Both the position numbers and the translations under genes were made by a program. Positions 48,535-60,455 of a DNA stretch of 64,000 bases are shown one piece after another. The stretch comes from Dugong dugon (taxonomy: Eukaryota > Chordata > Mammalia > Sirenia > Dugongidae): positions 24,970,501-25,034,500 of the forward strand of contig CM057476.1 in NCBI GenBank assembly GCA_030035585.1, read 5' to 3'. How positions within the stretch are numbered: the stretch's first letter is position 1; each line of letters opens with the position of its first letter. A model generated the notes under the pieces. It was not told where the DNA came from. It saw only the letters and a program-made list of their open reading frames with translations, and did not search any database.

Positions 48535-49350
48535 GTTGTTGCCTTTGAGTTGACTCTGACTCATGGTGATGCCATGTGTTACAGAACAGAACTGCTCCAT
48601 AGGGTTTTCTTGGCTGTAATCTTTTATTTATTTTTTAAAGCAGCTTTGGAATTTTTAATCAGCTTTTTTTTTTAATTGTGCTTTAGATGAAGGTTTACAG
48701 AACAAACTAGTTTCTCATTAAACAGTTAGTACACATATTGTTTTATGACATTGGTTAACAACTTGACATGTCAACACCCTCCCCTTCTTGACCTTGGGTT
48801 TCCTATTACCAGCTTTCCTGTCTGTTCCCTCCTGCCTTCTAGTCCTTGCCTCTGGGCTGGTGTGCCCCTTTAGTCTCGTTTTGTTTTATGGGCCTGTCTA
48901 ATCTTTGGATGAAGGGTGAACCTTGGGAGTGACTTCATTACTGAGCTAAAACGGTGTCCAGGGATCATACTCTCGGGGTTTCTCCAGTCTCTGTCAGGCC
49001 AGTAAGTCTGGTCTCTTTTTTGTGAGTTAGAATTTTGTTCTACATTTTCTCCAGCTCTGTCTGGGACCGTCTATTGTGATCCCTGTCAGAGCAGTCAGTG
49101 GTGGTAGCCGGGCACCATCTAGTTGTGCTGGACTCAGTCTGGTCGAGGCCGTGGTGGTTGTTAGTCCTTTGGACTAATCTTTCCCTTGTATCTTTAGTTT
49201 TTTCTTCATTCTCCCTGGTTCCTGAGTTGGCTGTAATCTTTAGGGAAGCAGATCACCAGAACTTTTCTTCCATGGTACCGCTATGCTGGGTGTGTTCAAA
49301 CTGCCAACCTTTAGGTTAGCAGTCGAGCACAAACTGTCTGCCACCCAGGC
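48535..49350 (-). mobile_element. AfroSINE, antisense, split by an L1 insertion
   Basis: The 3' part is at 48535-48624 (GTTGTTGCCTTTGAGTTGAC, ACTGCTCCATAGGG) and the 5' part at 49242-49350 (GGGAAGCAGATCACCAGA, CTTTAGGTTAGCAGTCGAGC). The halves join across the target duplication of an L1 at 48625-49226. Confidence 0.87.
48625..49226 (-). mobile_element. L1 3' end inserted in an AfroSINE, with extra sequence beyond its poly(A)
   Basis: A perfect 15-bp target duplication, TTGGCTGTAATCTTT, lies at 48610-48624 and 49227-49241. On the minus strand the insert carries the same L1 3' UTR as 25561-26181 and reaches an A-run (complement of T48664-T48673). A further 39 bases (48625-48663) that are not L1 3' UTR then end in an AATAAATA-rich tail next to the duplication. 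This arrangement looks like a 3' transduction. Confidence 0.88.
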
Positions 49351-50990
49351 GTGGGTGTTCAGTCTTGGGCCATCTTCTCCTGGCTTGCTGTAGAAGACTT
49401 TTCCCAGCCTGCCTCAACTTTCAGCTGGCTTCATTTGTTTTCAAACATATCTGTTTCTTTTGAAAGTAAAGGGGAAACTTGCAAAGTTCTTTCATTAGAC
49501 TTCTGGAGTCCTTTACCATTTGTACTACTTGTTTCTTCCCTGTGGATTTAAAACAGTCTACTTGGTGTAAACATGATAACTTTATGTTTTATGGAGGCAA
49601 AAGTGGGAAATGCCAGCTCCACACCCAAGATGGTCTTCCTCTCACTTCTGTGACAGGCTATGGGATCAGCCTTGGGGGCAGTGGCACAGGTGGTCAAGTC
49701 CACTTTGATGGGGAACTCTGGTGAGTCAGCAAGAAGAGAATACCAGATGCTGAGTGGCTCCTCAAGTGAATCTAATTCCAAAGGGAATGAGGGTGTTCAG
49801 ACCAGTACCAGAATCCTTAAGTTAAAAAAAAGAAGAAAAAAAAATATATAATGTCTCCTTCTGTGAACACTCTCAGGTATGAGGTGCACAGCATGCTGAC
49901 AACAGCAGGCCCTGGGTGGCTGGGACCTGGCCTTCACTGTGGTGAGATCAGAGGAGGGGCTGTGCTATCACAGGTGCTGGCCCCCCTGGGAGTTTTAGCC
50001 CCAAGCCTTTTGCCACTGTTCGCAGCGGTGACTCCCTGAGGGAGGCTGTGGGAAGGCTCTTAGTGCTGAAGGCTCTTCAGGCCTTAAATCCTTGCCCAGT
50101 GGCCCCTGCTTGGGCCATCGTTGGCTGTGGCATCTGTGTTTGGCTTCTTCCTCTGGAGCTCTTTCCCATGAGGTGTTATTTACTGGGGGCTTCTGGAATG
50201 GCTCTTTATAAGTCTCAGTGCTGTGTCAACAGCTCGTTAGCCAGCCTCTCACTCAGGAAGCTCTGTGCCCTTTGTTGTACCCACTCTGAGTCTCATTATA
50301 ATCATCAGAACCAGGGAGTGGCACACCTGGGCTTTGGCAAAGTGGAGTCCCTGCAGGGTAGTTCAGCCAAGAAAGCAGATTCTCCATCACTAGCAAGTGC
50401 CCCATTCCAAAGCCATCACTAAAACTTCAGCACTTATGACAGCCCAGGGTGGCAGGCACTGACCACATATAAGACACTGCCCTTGCCCTGAGAAGCTTCC
50501 ACCTTGTCACACACCAACTTTAAACACCGGATCCAACACCTGATGGAGTGGCCTGTTTTTCTCCCCCCGGATGTTTTTCTTTAAGTAGCCCTGCATCTTT
50601 GCTGTTCTTCTGTGGAATAGCAGAAAAATGACAGGATGTTAACTAGCCTTGTTAAGTCGCAGGCCTCAGGTCTCAAGGACGCCACAGGGCAGTAGAGCAG
50701 CCATGAAGGGACAGAGGAGATCCCAGCAGCGAGCTATGAACCCAGGCAAATGGGGAGCCATGGCAGGGGTGCTGTGGGCACGGCAGCTAGGCACCCAGTC
50801 AGGAAGTCCCGCTTACACACTGATCGGCGGCTTTCAGAGGCCGGGGTCTGAGAGGCCCCCAGCCAGGAGTGCCTGCTGAGGGGCCTTGAGTGTGTGCCAG
50901 TGGAATTGTATGAGGAGCCCTACAGCTCCAATGGTTTTCAAGATACGGAATCTTCCTTAAGAGAACATGTTTATATCTTTGTTCCTCTAG

Positions 50991-51098
50991 GTTTTGACCT
51001 CTGTGAAGTTGGTCAGGAAGAAGTGATTCTGAAAACTGGAAAACAGGCCAACCGACGGACGATGCACTTCGCGCTCCAGTCCCTGCTGTCCCTCTTTG
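50991..51098 (+). CDS. TTC28: TTC28 coding exon, 108 bases
   Basis: The acceptor TTGTTCCTCTAG ends at 50990 and the donor GTAGGCGCCT starts at 51099. Two bases complete Gly, then 35 codons and one base follow (phase 1 to 1). It encodes FDLCEVGQEEVILKTGKQAN, then RRTMHFALQSLLSLF. The split Asp codon is completed at 52202. Confidence 0.96.
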
Positions 51099-52201
51099 GT
51101 AGGCGCCTCGCTCAGCCGACCCGCACCTCCTCCCGTGTGCCCCATCCTGGGACATGCTGCCATCACACAGCTGGTCACACTCTCAGGAAGGGAAGAAAAT
51201 GGAATAAACGTGTGTGTGTTAGGGACTACAATGAGCAACACCTCCTGCTTTCATGGAGCTTACAGTCAGTAGGGGGAGATACATAGAGTGTATATAAGAC
51301 AATGACAGGTGCTGTGAAGAAAACCAAAACTGGGTAAGGAAGAGAAAGTGAGAGGTGGCAGTGGAGCAGCTCTGAGGGCGGGGAGACAGCAGGATGAGGC
51401 CTGACAGGAACAGGCGCCAGATCGCGTAGGCCTCGGAGGCCATGGTCAGGGCTCAGAGGGCACACCTGCTCTGACGAATGTTCCGGAAGGCCCATGCCGA
51501 CTGCTGTAGGAAGAGTAATGCTGGCTTGGATAGTGGTCATAGCTTGAAGGGAAAACCAGCAGGTTCTGCTGAAGTATGTGTGTGGACACCGAGAAAGCGG
51601 GGAACAACTGATAGAATGAAACTGCTGTTAGCTGAGACCAGGAAAGTGGCAGGAAGAATGGGTTTGAGTATAATCTTAGACACGCTCAGTTTTGAAACAT
51701 CCATTAGATATTAGAGAGAGGCAGTGTGAAGGTGAGCATGGCCGACCCCACTGCAGAGGTTTGCTGGAGTGCAGAGCAGTGGGGCCGGAGGGGATGTCCT
51801 GTGGGCAGGCAGCTTGTCTCTGTGAGGTTTAGGACAGGAGACATCACAGACTGCTCATAGGCCCTGGGCCCAAGCTGAGGGTGGGCCCTGGTAAGGGCAG
51901 AAGGGAAGCCCCTCTGCTGGCCCACGCGGTAGGGAGCAGTATGGGGACGGCTCTACCATCGGGGTAGAGGTCTGAGTCTCGGAACTCTCCTGGGGTGTTT
52001 CTGTCCCTGGGTAAGATTTACTTCTTTCCCAGCAGAACCATGTTTTTCAGAATTGGAAGACTAATGTGAATTGTATCTAAGTAGCACTTGTATAATTCTC
52101 TGCCAGCTTCTATGCATATAAGGATACTTGTGATTTTGAAAGAAAATCAAAAACACGTCAAATTCTAACTGCGCTTTGGGCACTTGTGTTTTTGTGCTTA
52201 G
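51099..52201. other. TTC28 intron, 1.1 kb
   Basis: It contains an old unassigned repeat (51225-51480). The rest looks unique. Confidence 0.65.
51225..51480 (+). mobile_element. Ancient interspersed repeat, same type as 47790-48480
   Basis: TTCATGGAGCTTACAGTCAG, GACAGGTGCTGTGAAGAAAA and GGCGCCAGATCGCGTAGGCC, then GAGGCCATGGTCAGG follow the order of a common old mammalian repeat. The family is not named. Confidence 0.5.
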
Positions 52202-53829
52202 ATTCTACAGAACTGCCCAAGCGCCTCAGCCTCGACAGCTCGTCCTCCCTCGAGTCTCTGGCGTCAGCTCAGTCCGTTTCCAACACCTTGCCCCTGGGCT
52301 ACCAGCACCCTCCCTTCTCTCCCACTGGTGCAGACAGCATCGCCTCGGACGCCATCTCTGTGTACAGCCTGAGCTCCATCGCCTCCTCCATGAGCTTCGT
52401 CTCCAAGACTGAGGTTGGGTTAGAAGGTGGAGGCCCCAGAGGACGACAGGACTACGACCGGTCCAAAAATGCTTACCCACAGAGATCCACCTTGCCTCAG
52501 CACCAGTTGTCCCCACAGGCCCGCACTGCAGGCAGCAAAGATGAGGAAGAGTACGAAGGTTTCTCCATCATTAGCACTGAGCCTCTGGCAGCCTACCAAG
52601 AAAACAGAAAGGCACGGTTCTCACCAGATCACAGTCAGTCCAGGGTTGGGACAGCTGGAGGTGTTAAAGTTTCTGTCAGCTCCAAGGGGAGCATCAGCAC
52701 TCCAAATTCTCCAGTTAAAATGACTCTGATTCCCAGCCCAAACTCTCCCTTCCAGAAGGTTGGAAAACTAGCAAGTTCAGATACAGGAGAATCGGACCAG
52801 TCTAGCACAGAAACAGATAGTACCGTGAAATCCCAAGAAGAAAGCAACCCAAAGCTTGATCCACAAGAGTTAGCCCAGAAGATTCTAGAGGAGACGCAGA
52901 GTCATCTCATTGCAGTAGAGCGTCTTCAGAGGAGTGGCAGTCAAGCGAGCAAGAGTAATAATTCAGACGATGGTGTTTCCGTGCCAAACAGCACTACTGT
53001 CTTCAGAGCATCAGAAACTAGTGCATTCAGCAGGCCTGTCCTCTCCCATCAGAAGAGCCAACAATCACCAGTTACTGTTAAGCCAAAGCCCCCAGCCAGA
53101 AGCTCATCCCTACCCAAGGTGAGCTCAGGATATAACAGCCCCACCACCCTGGAGACGTCCATCAAAGACAGCCGGAGCCAGCACAGTGGCCGGCCCTCAC
53201 CTGGCTCTGACTCCCAGACTTCCCTCACTGACCAGCCTCTCTTTAAACTGAAGTACCCAAGCTCTCCTTACAGTGCTCACATTTCCAAGTCCCCAAGGAA
53301 CATGTCCCCAAGCTCAGGCCACCAGTCTCCTGCTGGTAGTGCACCATCCCCAGCTCTCTCCTATTCTTCAGCCGGTTCAGCTCGTTCGAGTCCAGCAGAT
53401 GCGCCGGACATAGACAAACTGAAAATGGCAGCCATTGATGAGAAGGTACAGGCCATCCACAACCTGAAGATGTTTTGGCAGAGCACACCCCAGCACCCCA
53501 CAGGACCAATGAAAATATTCCGTGGGACCCCTGGAACGATGACTTCCAAAAGAGATGTCCTCAGTCTATTAAATTTGTCACCTCGGCACAACAAGAAGGA
53601 AGGAGTAGTAGATAAACTTGAACTTAAGGAGCTGTCTTTGCAGCAGCATGATGAAGCACCCCCAAAACCCCCTCCCAATGGACACTGGCACACACAGACC
53701 ACCAGGCTGAGCACACTTCCGCTGCCTGCTGGCACTCATGCAGCTCCCACTTGCCCTCTGAGACTTCCTTCTGGAAATGGCTACAAGTTTCTGTCCCCGG
53801 GAAGATTTTTTCCTTCCTCCAAATGCTAA
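52202..53829 (+). CDS. TTC28: TTC28 terminal coding exon, Ser/Pro-rich C-terminal tail
   Basis: The acceptor TTTTTGTGCTTAG ends at 52201. The exon completes a split Asp codon and runs about 541 codons to TAA at 53827-53829. The tail is rich in Ser, Pro and Thr and probably disordered. It has Ser clusters (SLDSSSSLESLASAQSVS), SP/TP sites (STPNSPVKMTLIPSPNSPF), proline motifs that could bind SH3 domains (KPKPPARSSSLPK, PPKPPPNGHW), and two likely helices: DPQELAQKILEETQSHLIAV and DIDKLKMAAIDEKVQAIHNL. It ends in GYKFLSPGRFFPSSKC. The helices are the probable interaction segments, which is inference. No frameshift or premature stop occurs over 1.6 kb, consistent with a functional gene. Confidence 0.97.
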
Positions 53830-56339
53830 GTGTCTTTTCTACCCACTGAATCCAAGAGCAGCAGCCCAGAGAGGGTCTCAGTATTCGCTCTGCCTCCTTG
53901 CCTTGCCTGAGTGCACAAGTCACTGCCACGCCACCATCAGCACCTCCTCGTGATGGATGCCTTCCCCGGTGTCACCACGTCCAAACACTACCAAGCACAT
54001 GGCCAGTGGCTCCGTTGCCAGGACTCTGGGCCAGATTCACCAAAAGCCAGAACTTCTTTGGGGTCGGTACCAGAGGCTCATGGAATTTTCTACACACTGC
54101 ACCAAATGTTTACCTTTGAACTCACACTTCTCATCTCCGATGTGATTCTCCAACAGGACTTTTGTACAAAATGGTCATGGTTCTGGGGTGGGGAGAGGAA
54201 GGGGAGCACGTATTTTGCTACGAAGTGGATACGCAGCACCTTTTACACAGAAATACAAATAGAGCTTTCTTTTTACGGTTTTCAGGTGCTGGTTGGGGTG
54301 GCATATATATAAAATCTAAGTTGAAAGTGTTATATTCGCCAAAAACAGAATAATGGTTTTAGAAAATGCCAATGATTTGTTATTAAATTGAAGCAGTTGT
54401 AGTCTCCTGACATTGTAACACCACCTAACAATGCAATACTTGAGGCTGAAATAGTGCTTCCACCCTGAACTCTTCTTCCGTCTCTACAAATGTCCTTTTG
54501 GGCCCTACTGTCAACCAAACTTGAATTTTTTAAAAAACATTTGTGTAACTTTTATCCAGGCATCTTAGAACTATGCAATTGTGATTTAGAATGCAACTTT
54601 GTGCTTTTAAAACATTATTGACCTTTTTTGTACGCAGATAAACAACTTGGTTTTATTATCAATAGTACTTTGCATTTATAGCTATTATTTTTAAAAGCTC
54701 AAAAGTTTTTTAAAAATGTCAAATTTTGAATAATCAACAACAAGTAATTATCAAGTTTGGGGGAAAGGTTGAAATTATTCAGTTTCCTTATGAGCAAAAA
54801 ATAATAAAAAAAAGAAAGAAAGAAATGTCCACAGCTAACTAGATTTAACCAGAATCTAGCCTTCCAGCTCCTCTTCCCTTTTATTAGCTGCTTCATTTTG
54901 GTCTCTTTTCCTAACCCCTGGCCTCTAACACCTGTTCTATCTCAATCCATTGCCAGGTTCATACAATGCCAGCAGCCTCCCCTTAGCTGGGGCCGTCCTC
55001 TCATCATCCCTGCTGTCTGAAAGAAAGGACCCTCCCAACCACAGACGATTTTCCTATCCATATCCTCAGATGCGGGTGTGGCCTTCTGCTGGGATATACC
55101 TCCGAATTACTGCTCAACAGGGCAATAGATACTTAACGAAAAATGAAGGCAGGCTTTTCCCACGCAATGATGGTATACTCACATTGTCGCCAGCTGAGAC
55201 TAGAAAAGGGAATAGTCTAGTTAGGGGTAACCATTAATTTATTTTAATAAAGAATTGAAATGTGGAAAATCAAATTAGTACTAAAGTTTAGTTGGAGAAT
55301 TTAAGTAAGCATCTTTTAAGTAATTCTAAAATTCAGATTCGACCATTCTCACTGTGAGGGTATGTCCCACAAAGGTAATGCAGCCACCTGGCCTGGGACA
55401 TGAGGAATTGGCAGGGAGGGGACTGACACCAAGACAGCCAGGTGGAGTTTTAACCTTGGGTGGGCTATCACTTTATAAACACAATGACCACTTCACCTGT
55501 CTGTTCTTCAGTGTACTCCTCTGAAAGGAGAATGTTTACTCAATTTGTGTTTGTCTCCTGAGGTATGTCATAGAGCTTTATGCATTTAACCCAACAGCCA
55601 TGTTGATGAAAGCAAATAAGGATGTCACATGCCAATCCTGATCCCAACACTGGAGGAGAAATACTTTATGAAGAAGCAAGCCACTATAGGATGTCTTTAT
55701 GTAAGCAGAGACACAATACATGGTAATAAAAGTACCAGTGGTGCAAATGAAAGCCACGTTTATAGCACGGTTCATTTAATTTGGATAGTAAAATCAGGTC
55801 CTCAGCAACAAAAACTCAACTGCAAAGTACATGTCTGAATTCATGTGTGGATAGTTAGGCCCCCCTTTCTCAGCAAGTCTCAGTCTTTTTCCCAAGTGCC
55901 ATGGAGCCCTGGAGGAAAGGCCTGGGGTCAGTGCTGTCCCCCCAGCACCCGGACCATGCCCATGGACATATCTTCGTGCAGTTTTCAAGCTACCTGGCAA
56001 AACTCATGGACTCTAACCTGGTTTTAGTCCTAACTACGGTGTTGTTTTAGGTTTCATATTACAGAGCCAAAATGGTGTATGTGATTCTTTTGGGGGGGGG
56101 TCCTAGATATAAGCTTCAATGAAGGGAAAAACAAAGATGATGACATAATAGGACCAACTTGAAAACCACTGTTGAGTCGCCACTTTGTTGTGTTTGCTCA
56201 GTGTCATTCCTGGTGTTTCTGTGAGTGGAAGAGATGTACAATCATAAAATCAAAGTCAATTTTTTTAGGCTATGCTGAAAAAGTATGCATTTAAAATTAC
56301 ATGAGGTTTTGTAATTCACAGAGATTTCTTTGTATAAGT

Positions 56340-56537
56340 CAGGTGTCAGTAAACTACAGCCCATGGGCTAAATCTGGTCAGCTGCCTAGTTTTTTACAGC
56401 CCACAAGCTAAGAATGGTTTTCCCATTTTTAAATGGTTACTTAAGTCCCTACATAATATTCTTGATTTTGCCTCTTGGCCCACAAAGCCTAAAATATTTA
56501 ATACCTGGCCCTTTTAAGAAAAGTTGACTGACTCCTG
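56340..56537. mobile_element. hAT-Charlie-type nonautonomous element with both terminal inverted repeats
   Basis: The left end CAGGTGTCAGTAAACT and the right end AGTTGACTGACTCCTG are inverted copies with a few differences. The interior has GCCCATGGGCTAAATCTGGT and TTGGCCCACAAAGCCTAAAA. 198 bases, no coding capacity. It lies in the inferred 3' UTR. Confidence 0.8.
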
Positions 56538-57664
56538 GCCTAGACGGGAGAAAACACAACTGGAATAATGTTTTGTTTCTCCAGTCTAGGGAAAGTGAGT
56601 GTCACACTGCAGGTCAGCTGGCATGTGGGGAGCCCTGGGCATGCCTGGGCTATGTGAACAAAAAAACGAGGGAATCCTGCCTAGCCCTTGGCTCTCTGCT
56701 CACTTGGGAAGAGTGAATAGATGTGGGTAAAATTTACAAAAATATTTGCCATCTGCAGACAGCATTGGATATGTTTCTTTTAGCTCAGGAAAGTGACATG
56801 CCCTGCCTGTGCTCTACTCCCTCAGAACGCAAACACACTGAATGAATATGAGCAATAAAGCCACCTTCCCCTCCAACTCTCAGGATGAACACACTGCAAG
56901 GTAGCGGACTCGGTCCTAATTCTTACCAGTGAATCCCTTAACTACTTTGGTGATCTTAACTCAGTCAAAACACCAAGAAAAAATTAGCTTCTAACACATT
57001 TTGATCCACACTGGTATGTAGAAAAATGAAAGCATTCTCACCTCTGTCCCCATTTTCAAAATACGTTAATGGTCCCCATGGACACTTGCTGGGTTTCAGC
57101 CAGAGATGCGGTCTGCACACACTGCCCTAGCCTGCTGGTCTGTCCTGGTGACTGTCCTGTCGGGGATCACTGCAGCGGGTCCTTGGTACCGTGAACCTGT
57201 CCCGCTGTCTTCACCACACACACTTGCAGACCCACAAGGAGAACTATCACTTTGTTTCCGTTCAGGTTGGAAAAAATGCCACACAATAATCTGGTTTGCT
57301 TTTAATAAGTAGACAAAAAGTAAAAATTGTGTAGTTTTCATCACGTATTTTGTTGTTTTATCTAAAACGACTGTACATGTGGTTTGTGAACTAGGCTCTG
57401 TTTGTGCCAGATCCTTCAAAGATGTTTCATGCAAGGACCTCCGTGGTCCCTCTCCCCTCCTCAGACGCCTTCCCCACTTGGCACCCGCCCCTTGTATGCA
57501 GTGTTAGCCATCTTTGGCCTACGTGGACTTCTTTTGCAAATTACACAGTTTCCAGACTGCATTAAAACTTTTTATATTACAAAATTTACCGTGTAAAAAG
57601 AACTTCATATTTTTATTGCAATTGCTAAGGCACTTCGCCTTCTTCCTTTGTGATGTCAGTGTCT

Positions 57665-57670
57665 ATTAAA
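57665..57670 (+). terminator. TTC28: Candidate distal poly(A) signal of TTC28
   Basis: ATTAAA within GTCTATTAAAGCATGAG, followed about 20-35 bases later by a T-rich then GT-rich stretch suited to a downstream element. An L2 piece and other repeats begin soon after, which fits a gene end here. Confidence 0.6.
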
Positions 57671-57934
57671 GCATGAGTTCCCTCCGTTTTAAGTGCTGTG
57701 TCATTGAATCACTTTTGATATACTTTCAGGGTTTCTCTACAGAGCACAGAGTGATCACGTGTCACTAGTGAGCACGGATCTCCTCACATACACAACTGCC
57801 GAATTTTCTGGCCCTCGAAGTATGATGATAGACTGTAAACGTTTAGCCATCTAAATCACCACCACAGACAGGTGCTGAGTGCCTTGGTGCTGAGAAGCCT
57901 GCCTACAGGATGGCTGGTAACTCGTTCACTGGCT

Positions 57935-58060
57935 CGGCTGAGAGTCCTCTTCCTCCTCCCTCTGCGTGGAACACCCTCTCCCTTCACTAGGCCACCTCTC
58001 CTGATCCTTCAGGCCACACCTCAGGGCCACCCCCTTCAGGAGACTGCCTTCTCCCATGGC
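57935..58060 (+). mobile_element. L2 LINE 3' fragment
   Basis: CCTCCCTCTGCGTGGAACAC, CCTGATCCTTCAGGCCACAC and CCACCCCCTTCAGGAGACTG correspond in order to the L2 3' region. Confidence 0.6.
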
Positions 58061-58249
58061 CCACTCACTCTGGGATGGCTTCTGCTTCCCATCCACTCAC
58101 TGACAAGTGTTATCGTATTACTGATGGCAATGGCCGGTGGAAAGTGCTGTGTAACACTGTCCCCCCTTATACCCCAAGCCCCTCTGCTTGTTGGCAGGAG
58201 GTGCAGGACCTCAGCAAGGGGGCAGCAGAACAAGCAGCAGCAGAACTAG

Positions 58250-60440
58250 ATGGTATCAAAAAGGATGACGAATTGGAAAAAGAACCATTAAGAGCTAGAA
58301 ATAAAAACCATTGGGCTTATAGAACGCTGATTTAATAAAGCAGACTAGAGAATTAGTATAATTAAAGATAGATCTAAAGATATTACCCAGAATTCAACAC
58401 AGAGAGACAAAGACTGAAAGTATGAAAGACAGGTTAAGGGCCACGGAAAATAAAATGAAAAGGTAGGTCCAACATCAGAAAAGGAGCTCCAGAAAGAAAG
58501 GAGAGTATAATGGATTCTTTTCGGCTTGCTGAAAGATACAACTCAACAGATTAGGAAGGATAATGAATGCCAAATAGGACAAATAAAAAGACCATACCTA
58601 GGCACAGGATAATTAAACTGCTGACTACCAAAGACAAAGTCTTATAAGCCACCAGAGAATGGCATATTACTTGTAGAGAAACAAGGATTATACTGACAGC
58701 AGTTTTATCAACAAGACCGTGGAAGCTAGAAGACAGGATTAATTTTCAATGTGTTGAGAGGAAATTCTCACCTGGAATTATATATCCTACCAAGTTACCA
58801 GTCACATGGGGGAAGGGGACAAGATGAAGTACAGTCAGACAAAAACAGACCACCACGAGATCCGCATATCTACGGACACTTCCCAAGGAGGTAGCATATG
58901 GAAGTTTTAAACAAAACAGCGAACAAGTTTATGAAACAGTTATGGAGAACCAGTCTCTGATAGTGAATACACACTCTTCACAAGAACACATGGGATATTT
59001 TATGAAAACAGATCACGTACAGTCCACATAGCAAGTAGCAGCAAACATCAAAGCATCAGTATAGTTCCCATCACATGATCTGCACACAATAAAGGTAGAA
59101 ATCAATAACAAGAAGATAATAAAATGTTGCCAATCACTTGTATATTTCAGAATGCACTGATCAGTGTGTGAGCCATGGCAGGACTCATAACAGAAATAAC
59201 CAAAAGCCCACATATCAAAATTGGTAGATAACCTCTAGAGCCACCCTGGGAGTTTCTGGGGTTTACTTTTATTAGTAAAAGAAGTGTTTTTATTTGTTCT
59301 ATACAAGACTAGAAGTTTGCACAATGGGCTACAAACAATCCCATGTTCACTGAATAAAATAAAATATATACTTATTGTTTTTCTGCTTATATTACATGCT
59401 ACTTTCAGAAAATTTGTAAATTACATACTCATTAAAGAAGAAAATTATAATTCCATAAAAAGTAGTTCCATAAAGCGGTATTTTAAAGAAAAATTTACAA
59501 CCCTAAATGTTTATATTTAAGGGTAATAATCAAAATATATAATAGCATGAGCCCCAACTCCTCAGGGGGGATGCTGGTCCTAAGCAGCAAGTACTAGCGT
59601 ATACTGGCATAAGTCAGGAAACAATAAAAACTACTGAGCCAGGTGACCAGCTCAAGAAGTTAGAAAACACCAAATGTAAAGAGAAAAGAAAGAAGATAAA
59701 TTATGAATTGAATTATGTCCCCAGAAAAGATTTGTTGAAGTGTTAACTCCTGATACCTGAAGTGACCTTGTTTGGAAATAGGGTCTTTGAAGATATTATC
59801 AGTTAGGTTAACATGAGGTCATACTGGACTAGCGTGGGTCCTAATCCTCTATGACTGGTGTCCTTATAAAAGAGGAGATGATACACAGAGACAAGGAGAA
59901 GGAGGAAAGACAGCCTTGTGAAGATACACGTACAAGCCAAGGAATGCTGAAGATTGTCAGGAGCCACCACAAGCTAGGGAAGAGGAGTAGAATAGATTCT
60001 TCTCTCAGAGCCCTCAGAAGGAATCAATATGGTTGATACCCTGATTTGGACTGCTAGCCTCCAGAACTTTGAGACAATAACTTCTGTTCTTACAAGCTAT
60101 CCAACTTGTGGTATTTTGTTATGGCAGCCCTAGGACACTAATACAGAAGAGAAATAAAAGATCAGAAATGAATGAAAGAAGACAATATAGAGTATCAGAA
60201 AGGTCAAAAGTTTGCTGAAGAGACAAATAAAACAGTTAATTTCTGGGACGGCTGATTGTGTATGCATGTGAGACAGAAAGAATATGAAAGGGAAGAAAAG
60301 ATGCAGCAGAGAGAGAAAATAAGAAAATACTGTGAACAATTTTATGCCAACATACGTGAAAATGCAAAATAACATGATTTAGGCATACATAGATAATTGA
60401 GGTATCTAGAAATGCAGGAGATAAACTTTCAATGCAGGAG
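58250..60440 (+). mobile_element. Old L1 (L1M/HAL1-type), decayed, split by an LTR
   Basis: A-rich coding-strand sequence with L1 landmarks: GGCACAGGATAATTAAACTG, CTGACTACCAAAGACAAAGT and GCCACCAGAGAATGGCA near 58610-58670; AAATCAATAACAAGAAGATA near 59100; AAGAAGTTAGAAAACACCAA near 59655; and, after the LTR, ATACTGTGAACAATTTTATG near 60330. Stops are everywhere. The stretch 59230-59600 is AT-rich and only weakly L1-like. Confidence 0.65.
59703..60143 (+). mobile_element. Solo LTR, ERVL-MaLR (MLT1-like)
   Basis: ATTATGTCCCCAGAAAAGAT, GTGACCTTGTTTGGAAATAG, GACTGGTGTCCTTATAAAAG, TAGCCTCCAGAACTTTGAGA and TTTTGTTATGGCAGCCCTAG follow the layout of an MLT1-type LTR of about 440 bases. No internal retroviral coding region is attached. 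It interrupts the old L1. Confidence 0.75.
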
Positions 60441-60455
60441 AGTAGCACCACTGTG

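Larger units (their letters stand above)
47163..50990. other. TTC28 intron, 3.8 kb
   Basis: It holds the second copy of the direct repeat, a TTATC run, an old interspersed repeat at 47790-48480, and an AfroSINE split by an L1 (48535-49350). Nothing is recognised from about 49350 to 50990. Confidence 0.7.
6464..57690 (+). other. TTC28: TTC28 gene, 3' half (exons, introns and 3' UTR)
   Basis: Eleven exons join into one frame of about 1,169 codons with consistent junction phases at every step, ending at TAA 53827-53829. I recognise the sequence as the C-terminal half of TTC28, from the CHAT block, the Ser/Pro-rich tail and the terminal PGRFFPSSKC. The family protein is roughly 2,500 residues with many N-terminal TPRs. 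TTC28 (TPRBK) has been reported to bind Aurora B and to act at the spindle midzone and midbody in cytokinesis. The N-terminal TPR exons and promoter lie left of the window. The 3' limit is inferred from a poly(A) signal near 57665. Human TTC28 is known as a host of an active L1 in an early intron; that locus is outside this window. Confidence 0.93.
53830..57690 (+). other. TTC28: TTC28 3' UTR (3' limit inferred)
   Basis: After TAA the sequence has no supported coding frame. From about 54500 it is AU-rich (for example 54590-54820). Candidate poly(A) hexamers are AATAAA at 54803, 55245, 55726 and 56855, and ATTAAA at 57665, which is followed by a GT-rich stretch (AAGTGCTGTGTC). An old hAT element is embedded at 56340-56537. 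I place the main 3' end near 57690. Shorter forms are possible, and the end is not proven by the sequence alone. Confidence 0.65.

Noticed and set aside
53911..54312. A 133-codon open frame just after the TTC28 stop
   Set aside because: It lies in the 3' UTR and overlaps two other frames of similar length. It carries no coding signature and no domain.
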